A stretch of 64,000 bases of DNA from Sphaerobacter thermophilus DSM 20745 (GCF_000024985.1 NC_013523.1:372001-436000), one strand, 5' to 3'; shown: positions 37,490 to 46,565, counted from the stretch's first letter. Notes: a model not told the origin generated them from the sequence alone. Program-made: numbers and translations.

Positions 37490-38191
37490 CTACCCTGCCA
37501 GGCGATACCCCACGCCGCGAACCGTCTCGATCAGCCGGGGCTGGCGCGGGTCTTCCTCCAGTTTCTCTCGCAGGCCATGGATATGCACGGCCACGGTGCG
37601 GTTGTCGCCGTAGTAGTCGTACCCCCAGACCGCCTCGAGGATCCGGCGGGTTGGGCAGACGTTTCCCCGGTGCCGGGCGAGGTAGACCAGCAAGTCCATC
37701 TCTTTGGGCGTGAGCTGAACCTCGCGGCCGTTGCGGGTCACGCGGTAGGCGGCCGGGTCGATGCGCAGGGTGCCGATCTCGAAGACTTCCTCCCGGCCGT
37801 CCGGGTTGCTGGCGAGTTCCTGCTCCAGCAGCTCGCGGCGGCGCAGGAGCGCTTTGACGCGGGCCATAAGTTCTCGCATCGAGAAGGGCTTTGTGACGTA
37901 GTCGTCGGCCCCGATCTCCAGGCCGACGACGCGGTCGACCTCATCGTCTCGCGCGGTGAGCATGAGGATTGGCACCGAGCTAGAACGGCGGATGTGTCGG
38001 CAGACATCGAAGCCGTCGATGGTGGGGAGCATGATGTCGAGGATGACCAGATCGGGCGGGTCGGCGTTGGCCTGAGCGATGGCGGCCTCGCCGTCGGCGA
38101 CGGTGCGCACGTCGTGCCCCGCCTTTTTGAGGTTGTATGCGATCGTCGTGCGGATACTTGCTTCATCCTCGACGACGAGGATCCGCGCCAC
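37490..38191 (-). CDS. phoB: Phosphate-regulon response regulator PhoB (OmpR family)
   Basis: A 233-residue two-domain regulator. Receiver domain (about 1-118): ILVVEDEASIRTT, phospho-acceptor aspartate in LVILDIMLPTIDGFDV, T in MLTARDD, K in YVTKPFSMRELMARV. Winged-helix DNA-binding domain (about 135-233): VQLTPKEMDLLVYLARHRGN, VWGYDYYGDNRTVAVHIHGLREKLE. GTG 38191 is preferred: GGGAGG lies 5 bases before it, while GTG 38197 is directly adjacent to that site. Paired with phoR; the candidate target is the tandem repeat before pstS. Confidence 0.93.
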   Translation of the reverse strand: MARILVVEDEASIRTTIAYNLKKAGHDVRTVADGEAAIAQANADPPDLVILDIMLPTIDGFDVCRHIRRSSSVPILMLTARDDEVDRVVGLEIGADDYVTKPFSMRELMARVKALLRRRELLEQELASNPDGREEVFEIGTLRIDPAAYRVTRNGREVQLTPKEMDLLVYLARHRGNVCPTRRILEAVWGYDYYGDNRTVAVHIHGLREKLEEDPRQPRLIETVRGVGYRLAG

Positions 38192-38246
38192 CTGCACCTC
38201 CCGTAATCGTGGTTACCTGCCTCCCGCAGCGCCATTCTACCAATCG

Positions 38247-38485
38247 GCTCATTGAGATGGACGAATTGACCTGGTATCTCCGCCAGCAATCGAAACCGCA
38301 CCCGTGTCATCCTGAGCGCAGCGAAGGATCTCGCGTTGGACCGGCCACGTCCCGGGGAGATCCTTCGGCTCGGACGGAGTCGCCGGGGGCGGCTGGCCGC
38401 CACCGCCGGCTTCGCTCAGGACGACGGCCGCTGGGCGACGGGGTCGGCTCCGGTGGATCACGGTAATTCGTCAAACTCCATGAGC
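38247..38485. mobile_element. MITE-like element B (239 bp)
   Basis: Left end GCTCATTGAGATGGACGAAT (38247-38266) and right end TAATTCGTCAAACTCCATGA GC (38464-38485) are inverted repeats with a few differences; the right end is almost identical to that of element A. The interior holds TGTCATCCTGAGCGCAGCGA and the inverse GGCTTCGCTCAGGACGAC. No coding sequence. It fills the gap between phoB and the DinB-like gene. Confidence 0.7.
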
Positions 38486-38518
38486 CGAGAGAGTTGGCCG
38501 GTCTCCTGCAGCGGGCGG

Positions 38519-38998
38519 TCAGTGGCTTTCCCGCCGCGTGCGCCACTCGCGGATCGCCTGGGTGTGGAGCGGGTAGTGGCCGTAGGTGTCGAGGCGCAGG
38601 CGGCGGCGGAAGCGCGTGCCGCTCTTGAGGTGGTCGGGCGGTACCTGCTGGAGATAGGCGACGAGGCGGTCATGCGTCTCGTGGAGGCGGTGGCGGACCT
38701 CGGCGAGCGACAGGCCGCGCCACTCCTCAGCCTTGCGCGCATTGAAGGCGTCGATGCCGCCGTAGAGGTCCGAGTAGCGGGGTGGGCGACCGCCCGCGAG
38801 GATCACGGGAAGGTGTTTCAGCGCCTCCTCTTCCCACCAGCTCACATGGGCCATGATGTCGCGGATCGACCAGTCGCCGCTCACGCCTGGTTCGAGGAGC
38901 TCGTCGTCCGATAAGCCGGCGTAGGAAGCGTGGAAGTCGGCCCACGCGGCGTCGAGCGTCGCGAGGAGTCTGGCTGCCGGATCGCGTGTCGTGCCCAT
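38519..38998 (-). CDS. DinB-like/ClbS-DfsB-type four-helix protein
   Basis: A 159-residue four-helix-bundle protein. Metal-ligand-type histidines occur in the expected places: WSIRDIMAHVSWWEEEALKH (about 47-66) and HTQAIREW near the C-terminus; GVSGDWS and DAFNARKAEEWRGLSLAEV are typical of the ClbS/DfsB subfamily. DinB-like proteins include thiol-dependent transferases, but function is not inferable. ATG 38998 has GGGAGGAGCC upstream. Confidence 0.85.
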   Translation of the reverse strand: MGTTRDPAARLLATLDAAWADFHASYAGLSDDELLEPGVSGDWSIRDIMAHVSWWEEEALKHLPVILAGGRPPRYSDLYGGIDAFNARKAEEWRGLSLAEVRHRLHETHDRLVAYLQQVPPDHLKSGTRFRRRLRLDTYGHYPLHTQAIREWRTRRESH

Positions 38999-39196
38999 GG
39001 CTCCTCCCGTCGTGTCGTCTGGCGCGTTCCGGGGATCGGCTACGGTGATTGTGCCGTGGACGTCCGCCACGCAATCCCTGTCATTCTGAGTCGCTGGTCG
39101 CAGGCTCCGAGGTACACAACCTGCGCCACGGCATGATACACTAGACCAGTTTGCGCCTATCTTGCCCAGAAGGCGCAGGCCGCCAGGAGGACCACC

Positions 39197-39730
39197 ATGG
39201 ATCTACGCTTGCCGAACCTAGCAAACGACACGGTGCTGAACGTCGCTCAATTGCTCAAGCAGCCGGTTGGAGCGACGCGCACCTTCCAGATTCACCTCCA
39301 GCGTCTGACGTTGGATGAGGGGCAGTGGGCGCGCGATGTCGAGGCGAATATCCGCCTGACGCGCTTCGAAGCTGGTATCCTGGTAGATGGCGAGGTGGCT
39401 GGCGTCGCGAATGTGCAGTGCGTGCGCTGCTTGAACGAGTTCGACCAGCCGTACCGCAGTGTGTTCGATGGTGAGTTCCGCCCCAGCGTGGACGTGCGCA
39501 CTGGGGTGCCGATGGCCGCGCCGGAGGACGATGACGTCTTCATCATCGACCACAACCATGAGCTTGATTTGGCGCCGCTGTTGCGCCAGGTGATTATTCT
39601 GGCGCTGCCGATGCGCCCGGTGTGTGGCGAGCAGTGCGCGGGATTTCAGCCGGAGTTCCCGGCGGCGGAGGACGAGGTGGACGACCGCTTCGCCGTGCTG
39701 CGTACCTTGCTCGATGAGGGCACCGAATAG
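39197..39730 (+). CDS. DUF177 (YceD-family) protein
   Basis: A 177-residue YceD/DUF177 protein that precedes rpmF in most bacteria. Conserved cysteines CVRCLNEF (about 75-82) and VCGEQCAGFQPEFP (about 136-149) form the family core. In plants and E. coli members act in 23S rRNA maturation. ATG 39197 has CAGGAGGACC upstream; a TACACT box at 39137-39142 may be the -10 of this housekeeping run. Confidence 0.9.
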   Translation: MDLRLPNLANDTVLNVAQLLKQPVGATRTFQIHLQRLTLDEGQWARDVEANIRLTRFEAGILVDGEVAGVANVQCVRCLNEFDQPYRSVFDGEFRPSVDVRTGVPMAAPEDDDVFIIDHNHELDLAPLLRQVIILALPMRPVCGEQCAGFQPEFPAAEDEVDDRFAVLRTLLDEGTE

Positions 39731-39813
39731 CGAGCAGCGCCGTCCTGCGTGGCGGTAATCGAGTCCCGCCGCCGGGCGTATCCCGGGTGGCGGCACGAGG
39801 AGGATGGTGGAGG

Positions 39814-40020
39814 ATGGGAGCGCTTCCCAAGAAGAAGGTCAGTCGGCACCGGCAGGGTAACCGGCGGCGGCATCACTGGCTCAAGCTGCCGCAGTTGATG
39901 ACCTGCCCCACGTGCGGCGAGAAGAAGCGGACGCACTACGTCTGCCCGAACTGCGGTACCTATAAGGGCCGCCAGGTCATCGACGTTAGCAAGCGATCGC
40001 GGCGTCAGTCCCAGCAGTAG
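39814..40020 (+). CDS. rpmF: 50S ribosomal protein L32 (zinc-binding form)
   Basis: A 68-residue basic protein of the large subunit. It starts MGALPKKKVSRHRQGNRRRH and has two zinc CxxC pairs (CPTC, CPNC) followed by THYVCPNCGTYKGRQVID, the C+ form. ATG 39814 is chosen; the in-frame reading from 39787 adds residues not found in L32. Follows DUF177 by 83 bases, as is standard. Confidence 0.95.
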   Translation: MGALPKKKVSRHRQGNRRRHHWLKLPQLMTCPTCGEKKRTHYVCPNCGTYKGRQVIDVSKRSRRQSQQ

Positions 40021-40129
40021 TAGCCGGCCACGGCCGGGAGCGAGGCCGTCGGGGGGGCGTGCGGCTAGTCTCAGGCACGGCGCCTGTGGCGCGCTCACCG
40101 CACCGTGGGGGAAGGGGTAGCCTCGGAAA

Positions 40130-41146
40130 GTGCGGAACGCCGCCATCACCGGGTGGGGCATGGCCCTCCCGGAGCAAGTCTTGACGAATGCTGACCTCGA
40201 GCGGATGGTCGACACCTCCGACGAGTGGATTGTTACGCGCACCGGCATTCGCGAACGGCGCATCGCTTCCCCGTCGGAGACGACCCTCAGCCTGTCACTG
40301 ACCGCAGCGCGGCAGGCGCTGGATGTGGCCGGCATCTCGCCGCTGGATCTCGACCTTATCGTCCTGGCGACCACAACCCCGGACACCTTCATGCCCGCGA
40401 CCGCGTCCCTGCTCCAGCGTGAGCTGGGCGCGTTCCGTGCCGGGGCGTTCGATGTGGTCGCAGCCTGCGCCGGGTTCATCTACGCGATCAACGTCGCCGC
40501 CCAGTTCGTCCGGGCCGGTACCTCCCGCACCGTGCTGGTGGTGGGTGCGGATACGCTCACCCGGATGATCGACTTCACCGACCGCGGCACGTGCATCCTC
40601 TTCGGTGACGGCGCCGGGGCGGTGGTGCTGCAGGCGACCGAGGAGCCGGTCGGTATCCTCTCGACCGTCCTCGGCTCCGATGGCCGCGGTGCCTGTCACC
40701 TCTATGTTGACGGCTGGGGCACCGGGATCGTCCAGGACGGGAACCGCGAGGCGCTGCGGCGGCCGTACATGAAGATGAACGGTAGCGAGGTCTTCCGCTT
40801 CTCGGTGCGTGTCATCGGCGAGGCCGCCGCGGCGGCGGTCGAGCAGGCGGGCCTGTCGCTGGCCGATATCGACCTCTTGATCCCTCACCAGGCCAACATC
40901 CGGATCATCGACGCCGCTGCCAAGCGGCTGGACTTGCCACGTGAGCGGATCTGGGCCAACCTAGACCGGTACGGGAACACCTCGGCCGCCTCGGTGCCGA
41001 TCTGCATCGTGGAGGCGGTAGAGGCCGGAGCCTTGCGGCCGGGGATGAACGTCGTCCTCGTCGGCTTCGGCGCCGGGTTGTCCTGGGGCGCGACGGTGGT
41101 GCGTTGGGGACGCGACGGTGTGGAGAGGGTGAGCGGTGGTGAGTGA
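40130..41146 (+). CDS. fabH: Beta-ketoacyl-ACP synthase III
   Basis: A 338-residue condensing enzyme that starts fatty-acid chains from acyl-CoA and malonyl-ACP. Catalytic triad: C113 (VVAACAGFIYA), H in LIPHQANIRI (about 254), N in YGNTSAASVP (about 284). WIVTRTGIRERRI is the KAS III signature. GTG 40130. The expected plsX between rpmF and fabH is absent; only 109 bases separate them. The stop overlaps fabD. Confidence 0.95.
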   Translation: MRNAAITGWGMALPEQVLTNADLERMVDTSDEWIVTRTGIRERRIASPSETTLSLSLTAARQALDVAGISPLDLDLIVLATTTPDTFMPATASLLQRELGAFRAGAFDVVAACAGFIYAINVAAQFVRAGTSRTVLVVGADTLTRMIDFTDRGTCILFGDGAGAVVLQATEEPVGILSTVLGSDGRGACHLYVDGWGTGIVQDGNREALRRPYMKMNGSEVFRFSVRVIGEAAAAAVEQAGLSLADIDLLIPHQANIRIIDAAAKRLDLPRERIWANLDRYGNTSAASVPICIVEAVEAGALRPGMNVVLVGFGAGLSWGATVVRWGRDGVERVSGGE

Positions 41147-42029
41147 CGTTGCCTGGGTCTTCCCCGGCCAGGGGTCGCAGCGGGTCGGGATGGGCAAGGC
41201 CCTGGCAGAGCGCTCCGCCGCGGCCCGAGCCGTTTTCGAGACGGTCGACAGCGCCCTCGGCTTCCCACTTTCCCAGACAATCTTCGAAGGGCCGGACGAG
41301 GCACTGGTCTCGACGAAGAATCAACAGCCGGCCATTCTGGCTACCAGCATCGCCTATTTCACCGTCTTGCGCGAGGAGGGCTCGCTGCCAGACCCGGTCT
41401 GCGTTGCCGGACACAGCCTGGGCGAGTACACCGCGCTGGTTGCCGCGGGAGCGCTCGATCTCGCCGACGCCGCGCGCATCGTGCGGCGCCGGGGTGAGCT
41501 GATGGAGGAGCATGGCCGCGGCGGCATGGTCGCGGTGCTGGGTCTCGACGACGCGGTCCTGGAGGAGGTCGCGCGCGAGACCGGCGTCGAGGTGGCCAAC
41601 TTCAACGCGCCGGGCCAGACGACGCTGAGCGGCAGGAGCGACGCCCTGGAAGCGGCGGCGGCCCTGGCCAAGGAGCGCGGTGCGCGGCGGGTCGTGACCC
41701 TGCCGGTCAACGGCGCCTTCCACTCGTCGCTGATGCAGCCGGTGGCGGAGGCGCTGTGGCCCATGATCGAGGCCGCGCCGATGCGGGAGCCGATCGCCCC
41801 GCTGATCGCCGACGTCGATGCCCGCCCGCTGCGCGACCCGGACGCGATCCGAGCCGAATTGCTGGAACAGATCACGGCTTCTGTCCGCTGGGTGGATGTG
41901 GTGCGCGCTGCGCACGAACATGGCGCCCGCCGCTTTTTCGAGATCGGCCCGGGCAAGGTGCTGTCCGGCCTGATCTCGCGGATCGTCCCCGGCGTGGAGG
42001 CCGTGCCGGTCGAGCCGCTGCTGGGGTGA
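41136..42029 (+). CDS. fabD: Malonyl-CoA:ACP transacylase
   Basis: A 297-residue acyltransferase loading malonate onto ACP. VFPGQGSQRVGMGK (9-22), catalytic S94 in AGHSLGEYTA, and H in PVNGAFHSSLM are the diagnostic features. It overlaps the fabH stop by 11 bases. Two GTG codons (41136, 41139) could start it; GAGAGG is 7 bases before the first. Confidence 0.95.
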   Translation: MVSDVAWVFPGQGSQRVGMGKALAERSAAARAVFETVDSALGFPLSQTIFEGPDEALVSTKNQQPAILATSIAYFTVLREEGSLPDPVCVAGHSLGEYTALVAAGALDLADAARIVRRRGELMEEHGRGGMVAVLGLDDAVLEEVARETGVEVANFNAPGQTTLSGRSDALEAAAALAKERGARRVVTLPVNGAFHSSLMQPVAEALWPMIEAAPMREPIAPLIADVDARPLRDPDAIRAELLEQITASVRWVDVVRAAHEHGARRFFEIGPGKVLSGLISRIVPGVEAVPVEPLLG

Positions 42030-42041
42030 GGATACGGCACT

Positions 42042-42140
42042 CGTCATACGTCAAAGACGTGCAGGGTGGAACACGGCACGATGGCGTAAGGCCACACAAC
42101 ACGAAGCACGCAGCACGAATGACGTATGACGCATGACGCA
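42042..42140. repeat. Inverted TGACGTATGACG repeat between fabD and fabG
   Basis: CGTCATACGTCA (42042-42053) is inverted exactly at 42120-42131 and followed by CGCATGACGCATCACGCG. Same family as 29264-29380. It separates two fab genes that are usually adjacent. Confidence 0.7.
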
Positions 42141-42161
42141 TCACGCGAGGAGGTGGGGAGC

Positions 42162-42917
42162 GTGGCTGAGGATGCGGTGACGCGGTCGGCCATCGTCACG
42201 GGGGCGGTGCGCGGCATCGGGCGCGCGACTGCGCTGCGATTGGCCCGCGACGGCTACCAGGTCGTGGTCAACTACCGTGGTGACGAGTCGGAAGCGAAAG
42301 CAGTCGTTGATGAGATCGTCGCGGCGGGGGGGACCGCCATCGCGATCCAGGCCGACGTGACCGACGCGGATGCAGTAGGCCGGCTGATCGAGGAGACGAT
42401 CAACCAGTTCGGCCGCCTCGACGTCCTCGTCAACAATGCCGGCATCACCCGTGACACCCTCATGATGCGGATGAAGGAGGAGGACTGGCACGCCGTCCTG
42501 CAGACCAACCTGACGAGCACGTTCCTGTGCTGCAAGGCGGCGATCCGCCCGATGATGCGGCAGCGCTACGGCCGGATTGTGAACCTGACCTCGGTCGTCG
42601 GGCTGGTCGGAAATGTCGGGCAGGTCAACTACGCCGCGTCGAAGGCGGGGATCGTCGGGCTGACCAAGTCGCTGGCGCGAGAAGTCGGGTCGCGCGGGAT
42701 CACGGTCAACGCGGTCGCGCCAGGCTTCATCGAGACCCGGTTGACCGACGCCATCCCGGCGGAATTGCAGGAGGCGGCCCTGAAGCAGATCCCGCTCCAG
42801 CGCTTCGGGAAGCCGGAGGATGTCGCCGAGGCGATCGCGTTCCTCGCCTCCCCGGCGGCCGGGTACATCACCGGTGCCGTGCTGAGCGTCGATGGCGGCC
42901 TGTTCATGGCGACCTGA
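42162..42917 (+). CDS. fabG: 3-oxoacyl-ACP reductase
   Basis: A 251-residue short-chain dehydrogenase of fatty-acid elongation. NADP-binding [11 protein letters not shown] replaces the more usual TGASxGIG (first glycine retained), NNAG, catalytic S (LTSVVG), YAASK (Y in [11 protein letters not shown]), and [11 protein letters not shown] are present. GTG 42162 has GAGGAGGTGGGGAGC upstream; the longer frame to 42126 starts inside the repeat array and is rejected. No accB is nearby. Confidence 0.93.
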   Translation: MAEDAVTRSAIVTGAVRGIGRATALRLARDGYQVVVNYRGDESEAKAVVDEIVAAGGTAIAIQADVTDADAVGRLIEETINQFGRLDVLVNNAGITRDTLMMRMKEEDWHAVLQTNLTSTFLCCKAAIRPMMRQRYGRIVNLTSVVGLVGNVGQVNYAASKAGIVGLTKSLAREVGSRGITVNAVAPGFIETRLTDAIPAELQEAALKQIPLQRFGKPEDVAEAIAFLASPAAGYITGAVLSVDGGLFMAT

Positions 42918-42939
42918 TGAGGCGCCGTGAGGAGACCCG

Positions 42940-44313
42940 GTGTTCCGAAAGATTCTGATCGCGAACCGTGGTGAGATCGCGCTGCGGGTGCTGCGCGCGT
43001 GTCGTGAGCTGGGCATCAAGGCGGTGGTCGCCTACTCCGAGGCCGACCGCGACAGCCTCCCGGTGCGGCTCTCGGACGAGGCAGTCTGCATCGGCCCCGC
43101 GCCGGCCGGGCGCAGCTACAACAACATCCCGGCTATCATCAGTGCGGCCATCGTGACCGGCTGCGACGCGCTGCACCCCGGCTACGGCTTCCTGGCCGAG
43201 AGCCCATCACTGGCGGAGATCTGCCGCGAGTGCAACCTGACCTTCATTGGTCCCTCGCCGGACGTCATCGCCCAGATGGGCAACAAGGCGACGGCCCGCG
43301 CGATGATGCGCAAGGCGGGGCTCCCGATCATCCCGGGCGTGGAGGAGCCGGTCCACGACACGACCGCCGCGCGCGAGGTGGCGAAGCGGATCGGTTATCC
43401 GGTCCTCATCAAGGCCGTGGCGGGCGGCGGCGGCCGTGGGATGCGCATTGCCCAGGACGAGCGAGAGCTGATCCGCGTGTTCCCGGTGGCGCAGTCCGAG
43501 GCGCAGGCAGCCTTCGGCAACGGTGCGGTCTACATCGAGCGCTATCTGGAGGAACCGCGCCACGTCGAGGTGCAGGTCCTTGCCGACCACCACGGCCACG
43601 TGGTCGCCCTGGGCGAGCGGGACTGCTCGCTCCAGCGGCGCTATCAGAAGCTCGTCGAGGAGTCGCCCGCGCCCAACCTCTCAAACAAGGTGCGGGAGAA
43701 TCTGGCCAAGGCGGCGGTCAAGGCTGCCAAGGCCATCGGTTACACCAACGCTGGGACGTTCGAGTTCCTGGTGGACAAGGACGGCCGTTTCTACTTCACC
43801 GAGGCGAACAGCCGGATCCAGGTGGAGCACCCGGTCACGGAGATGGTGACCGGAATCGACCTGGTGCAATGGCAGATCCGAGTGGCGGCGGGCGAGGAAC
43901 TGGACTTCTCGCAGCGGGATGTGCGCCTGCGCGGCCACGCCATCGAGGTGCGCATCACCGCCGAGCACCCGGACCACGACTTCCAGCCGAGTTGTGGCGA
44001 GATCACCGGCCTTGTGCTGCCGGGTGGGCCGGGCATCCGCGTCGACAGCCACCTCTACCCCGGCTACGTCGTTCCGCCCTACTACGACTCGCTGCTGGCG
44101 AAGGTGATCGCCTGGGCTCCGACGCGGGACGAGGCAATCACCCGGCTGCGGCGGGCGCTGGCGGAGACGGTGATCGGTGGCGTAGACACGACGACCGGCT
44201 TCCACCTGCGGCTCCTGGACGACCCGGCCTTCCGTGCCGGGCAGATCTCCACGCGCTTCGTGCAGCAGTTCCTGGCCCGCTCCGGCCCCATGACGGCGTC
44301 GTTCGAGTTGTAA
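42940..44313 (+). CDS. accC: Biotin carboxylase subunit of acyl-CoA carboxylase
   Basis: A 457-residue ATP-grasp biotin carboxylase. FRKILIANRGEIALRVLRA (N-terminal), KAVAGGGGRGMR (glycine-rich ATP loop), GERDCSLQRRYQKLVEESP, FTEANSRIQVEHPVTEMVTGIDLV are the family motifs. GTG 42940 with AGGAG 7 bases upstream. The biotin carrier (accB) and carboxyltransferase subunits are not in this window, so its partner acyl-CoA carboxylase complex is elsewhere. Confidence 0.93.
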   Translation: MFRKILIANRGEIALRVLRACRELGIKAVVAYSEADRDSLPVRLSDEAVCIGPAPAGRSYNNIPAIISAAIVTGCDALHPGYGFLAESPSLAEICRECNLTFIGPSPDVIAQMGNKATARAMMRKAGLPIIPGVEEPVHDTTAAREVAKRIGYPVLIKAVAGGGGRGMRIAQDERELIRVFPVAQSEAQAAFGNGAVYIERYLEEPRHVEVQVLADHHGHVVALGERDCSLQRRYQKLVEESPAPNLSNKVRENLAKAAVKAAKAIGYTNAGTFEFLVDKDGRFYFTEANSRIQVEHPVTEMVTGIDLVQWQIRVAAGEELDFSQRDVRLRGHAIEVRITAEHPDHDFQPSCGEITGLVLPGGPGIRVDSHLYPGYVVPPYYDSLLAKVIAWAPTRDEAITRLRRALAETVIGGVDTTTGFHLRLLDDPAFRAGQISTRFVQQFLARSGPMTASFEL

Positions 44314-44330
44314 CCGCGCTGGCCGTGGCG

Positions 44331-44521
44331 CGTGCCCGGGGGTTATGGAGTTTCACGAATTGCGGTGATACACCACATCTGACCCCCCCTTTGCCCGGTT
44401 GCTGTCATCCTGAGCGGAGCCGGGGGCGGCCAGCCGCGCTCGGCGACTCCGTCCGAGCCGAAGGATCTCCCCGGTCCGTGGCCGGTCGGACGCGAGATCC
44501 TCCACTGCGCCCAGGATGACA
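44331..44521. mobile_element. MITE-like element C, joined to a half palindromic repeat
   Basis: GCGTGCCCGGGGGTT (44329-44343) is the first half of the palindromic repeat; it runs directly into ATGGAGTTTCACGAATTGCG (44345 on), the MITE end. The interior has CTGTCATCCTGAGCGGAGCC and its inverse GGATGACA (44514-44521). I do not see the right terminal repeat. The association of the two repeat types recurs here. Confidence 0.6.
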
Positions 44522-44626
44522 GGCGCGACGGCCGGCCAGCGATCTGGAACGGATCGTGCAGATTGGCAGGTGGTAGGCGCTGCCGAAATAGCGAGCGGAA
44601 CTGGCGATACCGCGGCGTAGCCGGAG

Positions 44627-44632
44627 TACAAT
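44627..44632 (+). promoter_or_regulatory. Candidate -10 of nusB
   Basis: TACAAT (44627-44632), 99 bases upstream of nusB. The -35 region is poor, so support is limited to the -10 and the start of the AT-richer stretch. Confidence 0.35.
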
Positions 44633-44730
44633 TAGAGATGCGCCGGGCCGGGAGCGGCTCGGCGTCGTCCGGAACACTGCCGTGGGGCCGGCTGAACGAG
44701 GCCGTCGCACGGGCTGGAGACGAGGGAGCC

Positions 44731-45153
44731 ATGTCAGTCGGAACCATTCGACACCAGGCCAGAACTCTGGCCCTCCAGATCCTCTACGAGGCCGATGTCG
44801 CCCAGCACCCGGCGTCGGACGTGTTGGCTCGCTACACCAGCGACCTGTCGCTGCCGCAGCCGGTGCGGCGCTATGTGGAGCGATTGATCTCCGGAGTGAT
44901 GGAGGATCTGGAGAAGATCGACGCCGAGATCGGCGCCGCGGCTCCGGCGTTCCCGGTGGACCAGTTGCCGCCGATCGACCGCAACATCCTGCGGATCGCG
45001 ATCTACGAACTTCGGAACGAGCACGACGTGCCGGTGAAGGCAGCCATCAACGAAGCGGTAGAATTGGCCAAGCGTTTCGGCGGCGACAACTCCAGCCGTT
45101 TTGTCAACGGGGTGCTGGGCACCATCGCGGGCAACCTGGCCTCCTCGCGCTAG
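44731..45153 (+). CDS. nusB: Transcription antitermination factor NusB
   Basis: A 140-residue helical RNA-binding protein that acts with NusE at boxA in rRNA operons. [64 protein letters not shown] are the family sequence. ATG 44731 has GAGGGAGCC upstream. It sits between accC and acpP, an unusual neighbourhood. Confidence 0.96.
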   Translation: MSVGTIRHQARTLALQILYEADVAQHPASDVLARYTSDLSLPQPVRRYVERLISGVMEDLEKIDAEIGAAAPAFPVDQLPPIDRNILRIAIYELRNEHDVPVKAAINEAVELAKRFGGDNSSRFVNGVLGTIAGNLASSR

Positions 45154-45255
45154 GAGGCCGGGCCGGCTACGTTGCCGCAGGGCTTGAATCCGTGCATAAT
45201 AGCCGGGAACTGACAGGGGTTGGGATCAGTCGACCTGACAGGGGAGGTGATCGGC

Positions 45256-45504
45256 GTGGATTCGTCCTCGGTTCTGGAGCGCGTTCAGAGCGTCGTAGCG
45301 GAGCAACTCGGGGTTGATCCGGAGAAGGTGACGCCCGACGCCGAGTTCGTGCAGGATCTGAATGCGGACTCGCTCGATCTGGTCGAGCTGATCATGCAGC
45401 TCGAGGAGGAGTTCGGCATCGAGATCTCCGACGAGGAAGCGGAGAACATCGTCACGGTCGGTGACGCGCTGGAGTTCATCCAGGAGCACACGGCGGCGAA
45501 GTAG
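45256..45504 (+). CDS. acpP: Acyl carrier protein
   Basis: An 82-residue acidic carrier protein. The phosphopantetheine serine is S39 in [20 protein letters not shown], and [19 protein letters not shown] follows. GTG 45256 has GGAGGTGAT 6 bases upstream; the upstream reading to 45220 is not typical of ACP. Carries acyl chains for the fab enzymes encoded upstream. Confidence 0.95.
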   Translation: MDSSSVLERVQSVVAEQLGVDPEKVTPDAEFVQDLNADSLDLVELIMQLEEEFGIEISDEEAENIVTVGDALEFIQEHTAAK

Positions 45505-45658
45505 CACCGGGGCGGCGTAGACCGCGCCTGCCGGAATCAGTGGAGCAGACGAGTCTTGCCGGGATCGGGGCACTGCCGCCAAAGACGCCCGCGGCGCGGG
45601 TGCTGCGGGTGACCATCATGGGCGACCTGCCGCGCCAGCGCGACGAGATTGAGTAGGA

Positions 45659-46426
45659 ATGGTCAGTATCCTCGACCGCATGCGCGGTCGCTCCAATCCA
45701 CCTGTGGTGCCGGAGGCCGAACCAGAGGAGGAGATCTTTGAGGAGATGACCCTCCAGGAGCACCTGGAGGAACTCCGATCGCGTCTCCTCTACTCGGCGT
45801 TGTTCGTCGCTGCCGGCTTCGTGGTCGGCCTGGCGTTGACGCTCCGCGTGCTGCGCATCATGGCCGACATGACGGGGCGACCGGACTTTGTTCTAATCTC
45901 GCCGCTGGAGGGCTTCTCCACCTACATGAAGGTGGCGCTCTACATCGGCATCGCCGTGGCCATGCCCGCCCTGATCTACCACTTCGTGCGCTTCCTCGCG
46001 CCGGGGTTAACCAGACGCGAGCGTCGGTACCTGTACCGTGCGCTCCCGTTTGTGACCCTGATGTTCATCGCGGGTGTGGCCTTCGCCTTCTTCATCGTGA
46101 TCCCGCGCGGGCTGTCGTTCCTGGCCGGGTTCGGCGGCGATGTGTTCCGGGCCGAGTTCCGCGCGCAAGAGGTCGTCTCGTTCTACCTGACCCTCATGCT
46201 GTGGATCGGCCTGGTGTTCGAGACGCCGGTGGTGATCTTCCTGCTGGCGAAGCTCGACATCGTGACAGCCCAGCGGCTCGCGTCGCTCCGCAAGTACATG
46301 ATTATCCTGGTCCTGGTCGCGGCCGCGATCATCACGCCGACACCCGACCCCTTCAACATGTTCATGGTGGCGGCGCCGATGTACGCCCTCTACGAGTTCG
46401 GCATCCTCCTCGCGAGGCTCGCTTGA
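45659..46426 (+). CDS. tatC: Sec-independent translocase subunit TatC
   Basis: A 255-residue membrane protein with six hydrophobic helices. MTLQEHLEELRSRLLYSALF and LISPLEGFSTYMKVALYIG, FLAPGLTRRERRYLYRALPFV are TatC-specific; the glutamate and loop residues of the signal-binding site are present. It would export the Tat substrates predicted in the window. No tatA/B is adjacent. The ribosome site is weak. An intrinsic terminator follows. Confidence 0.95.
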   Translation: MVSILDRMRGRSNPPVVPEAEPEEEIFEEMTLQEHLEELRSRLLYSALFVAAGFVVGLALTLRVLRIMADMTGRPDFVLISPLEGFSTYMKVALYIGIAVAMPALIYHFVRFLAPGLTRRERRYLYRALPFVTLMFIAGVAFAFFIVIPRGLSFLAGFGGDVFRAEFRAQEVVSFYLTLMLWIGLVFETPVVIFLLAKLDIVTAQRLASLRKYMIILVLVAAAIITPTPDPFNMFMVAAPMYALYEFGILLARLA

Positions 46427-46466
46427 CCAAGGGCTGGGATGCCGCGCCATCCACGTAGCTGACGAG

Positions 46467-46502
46467 TCGCTCCGCTGGAGGTGTTCCGGCGGGGCGATTT
46501 TT
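46467..46502 (+). terminator. Intrinsic terminator after tatC
   Basis: TCGCTCCGCTGGA (46467-46479) pairs (two G-U) with TCCGGCGGGGCGA (46485-46497), loop of 5, followed by TTTTT. It ends the rightward DUF177-to-tatC run. Confidence 0.85.
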
Positions 46503-46565
46503 CTTGCCTGTGGTGCGTCCGAATAGCGCGTCAACCCGGTGATTCGGTTACCTACATCCGGGTAC

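Noticed and set aside
42126-42161. Twelve-residue upstream extension of fabG
   Set aside because: Lies in the TGACGTATGACG repeat array; GTG 42162 has a good ribosome site at the right distance.
45540-45656. 38-codon open frame between acpP and tatC (GTG start, ends TAG just before tatC)
   Set aside because: No clear ribosome site, no recognised motif, and no evidence beyond the open frame; it could be a small protein but I cannot support it.
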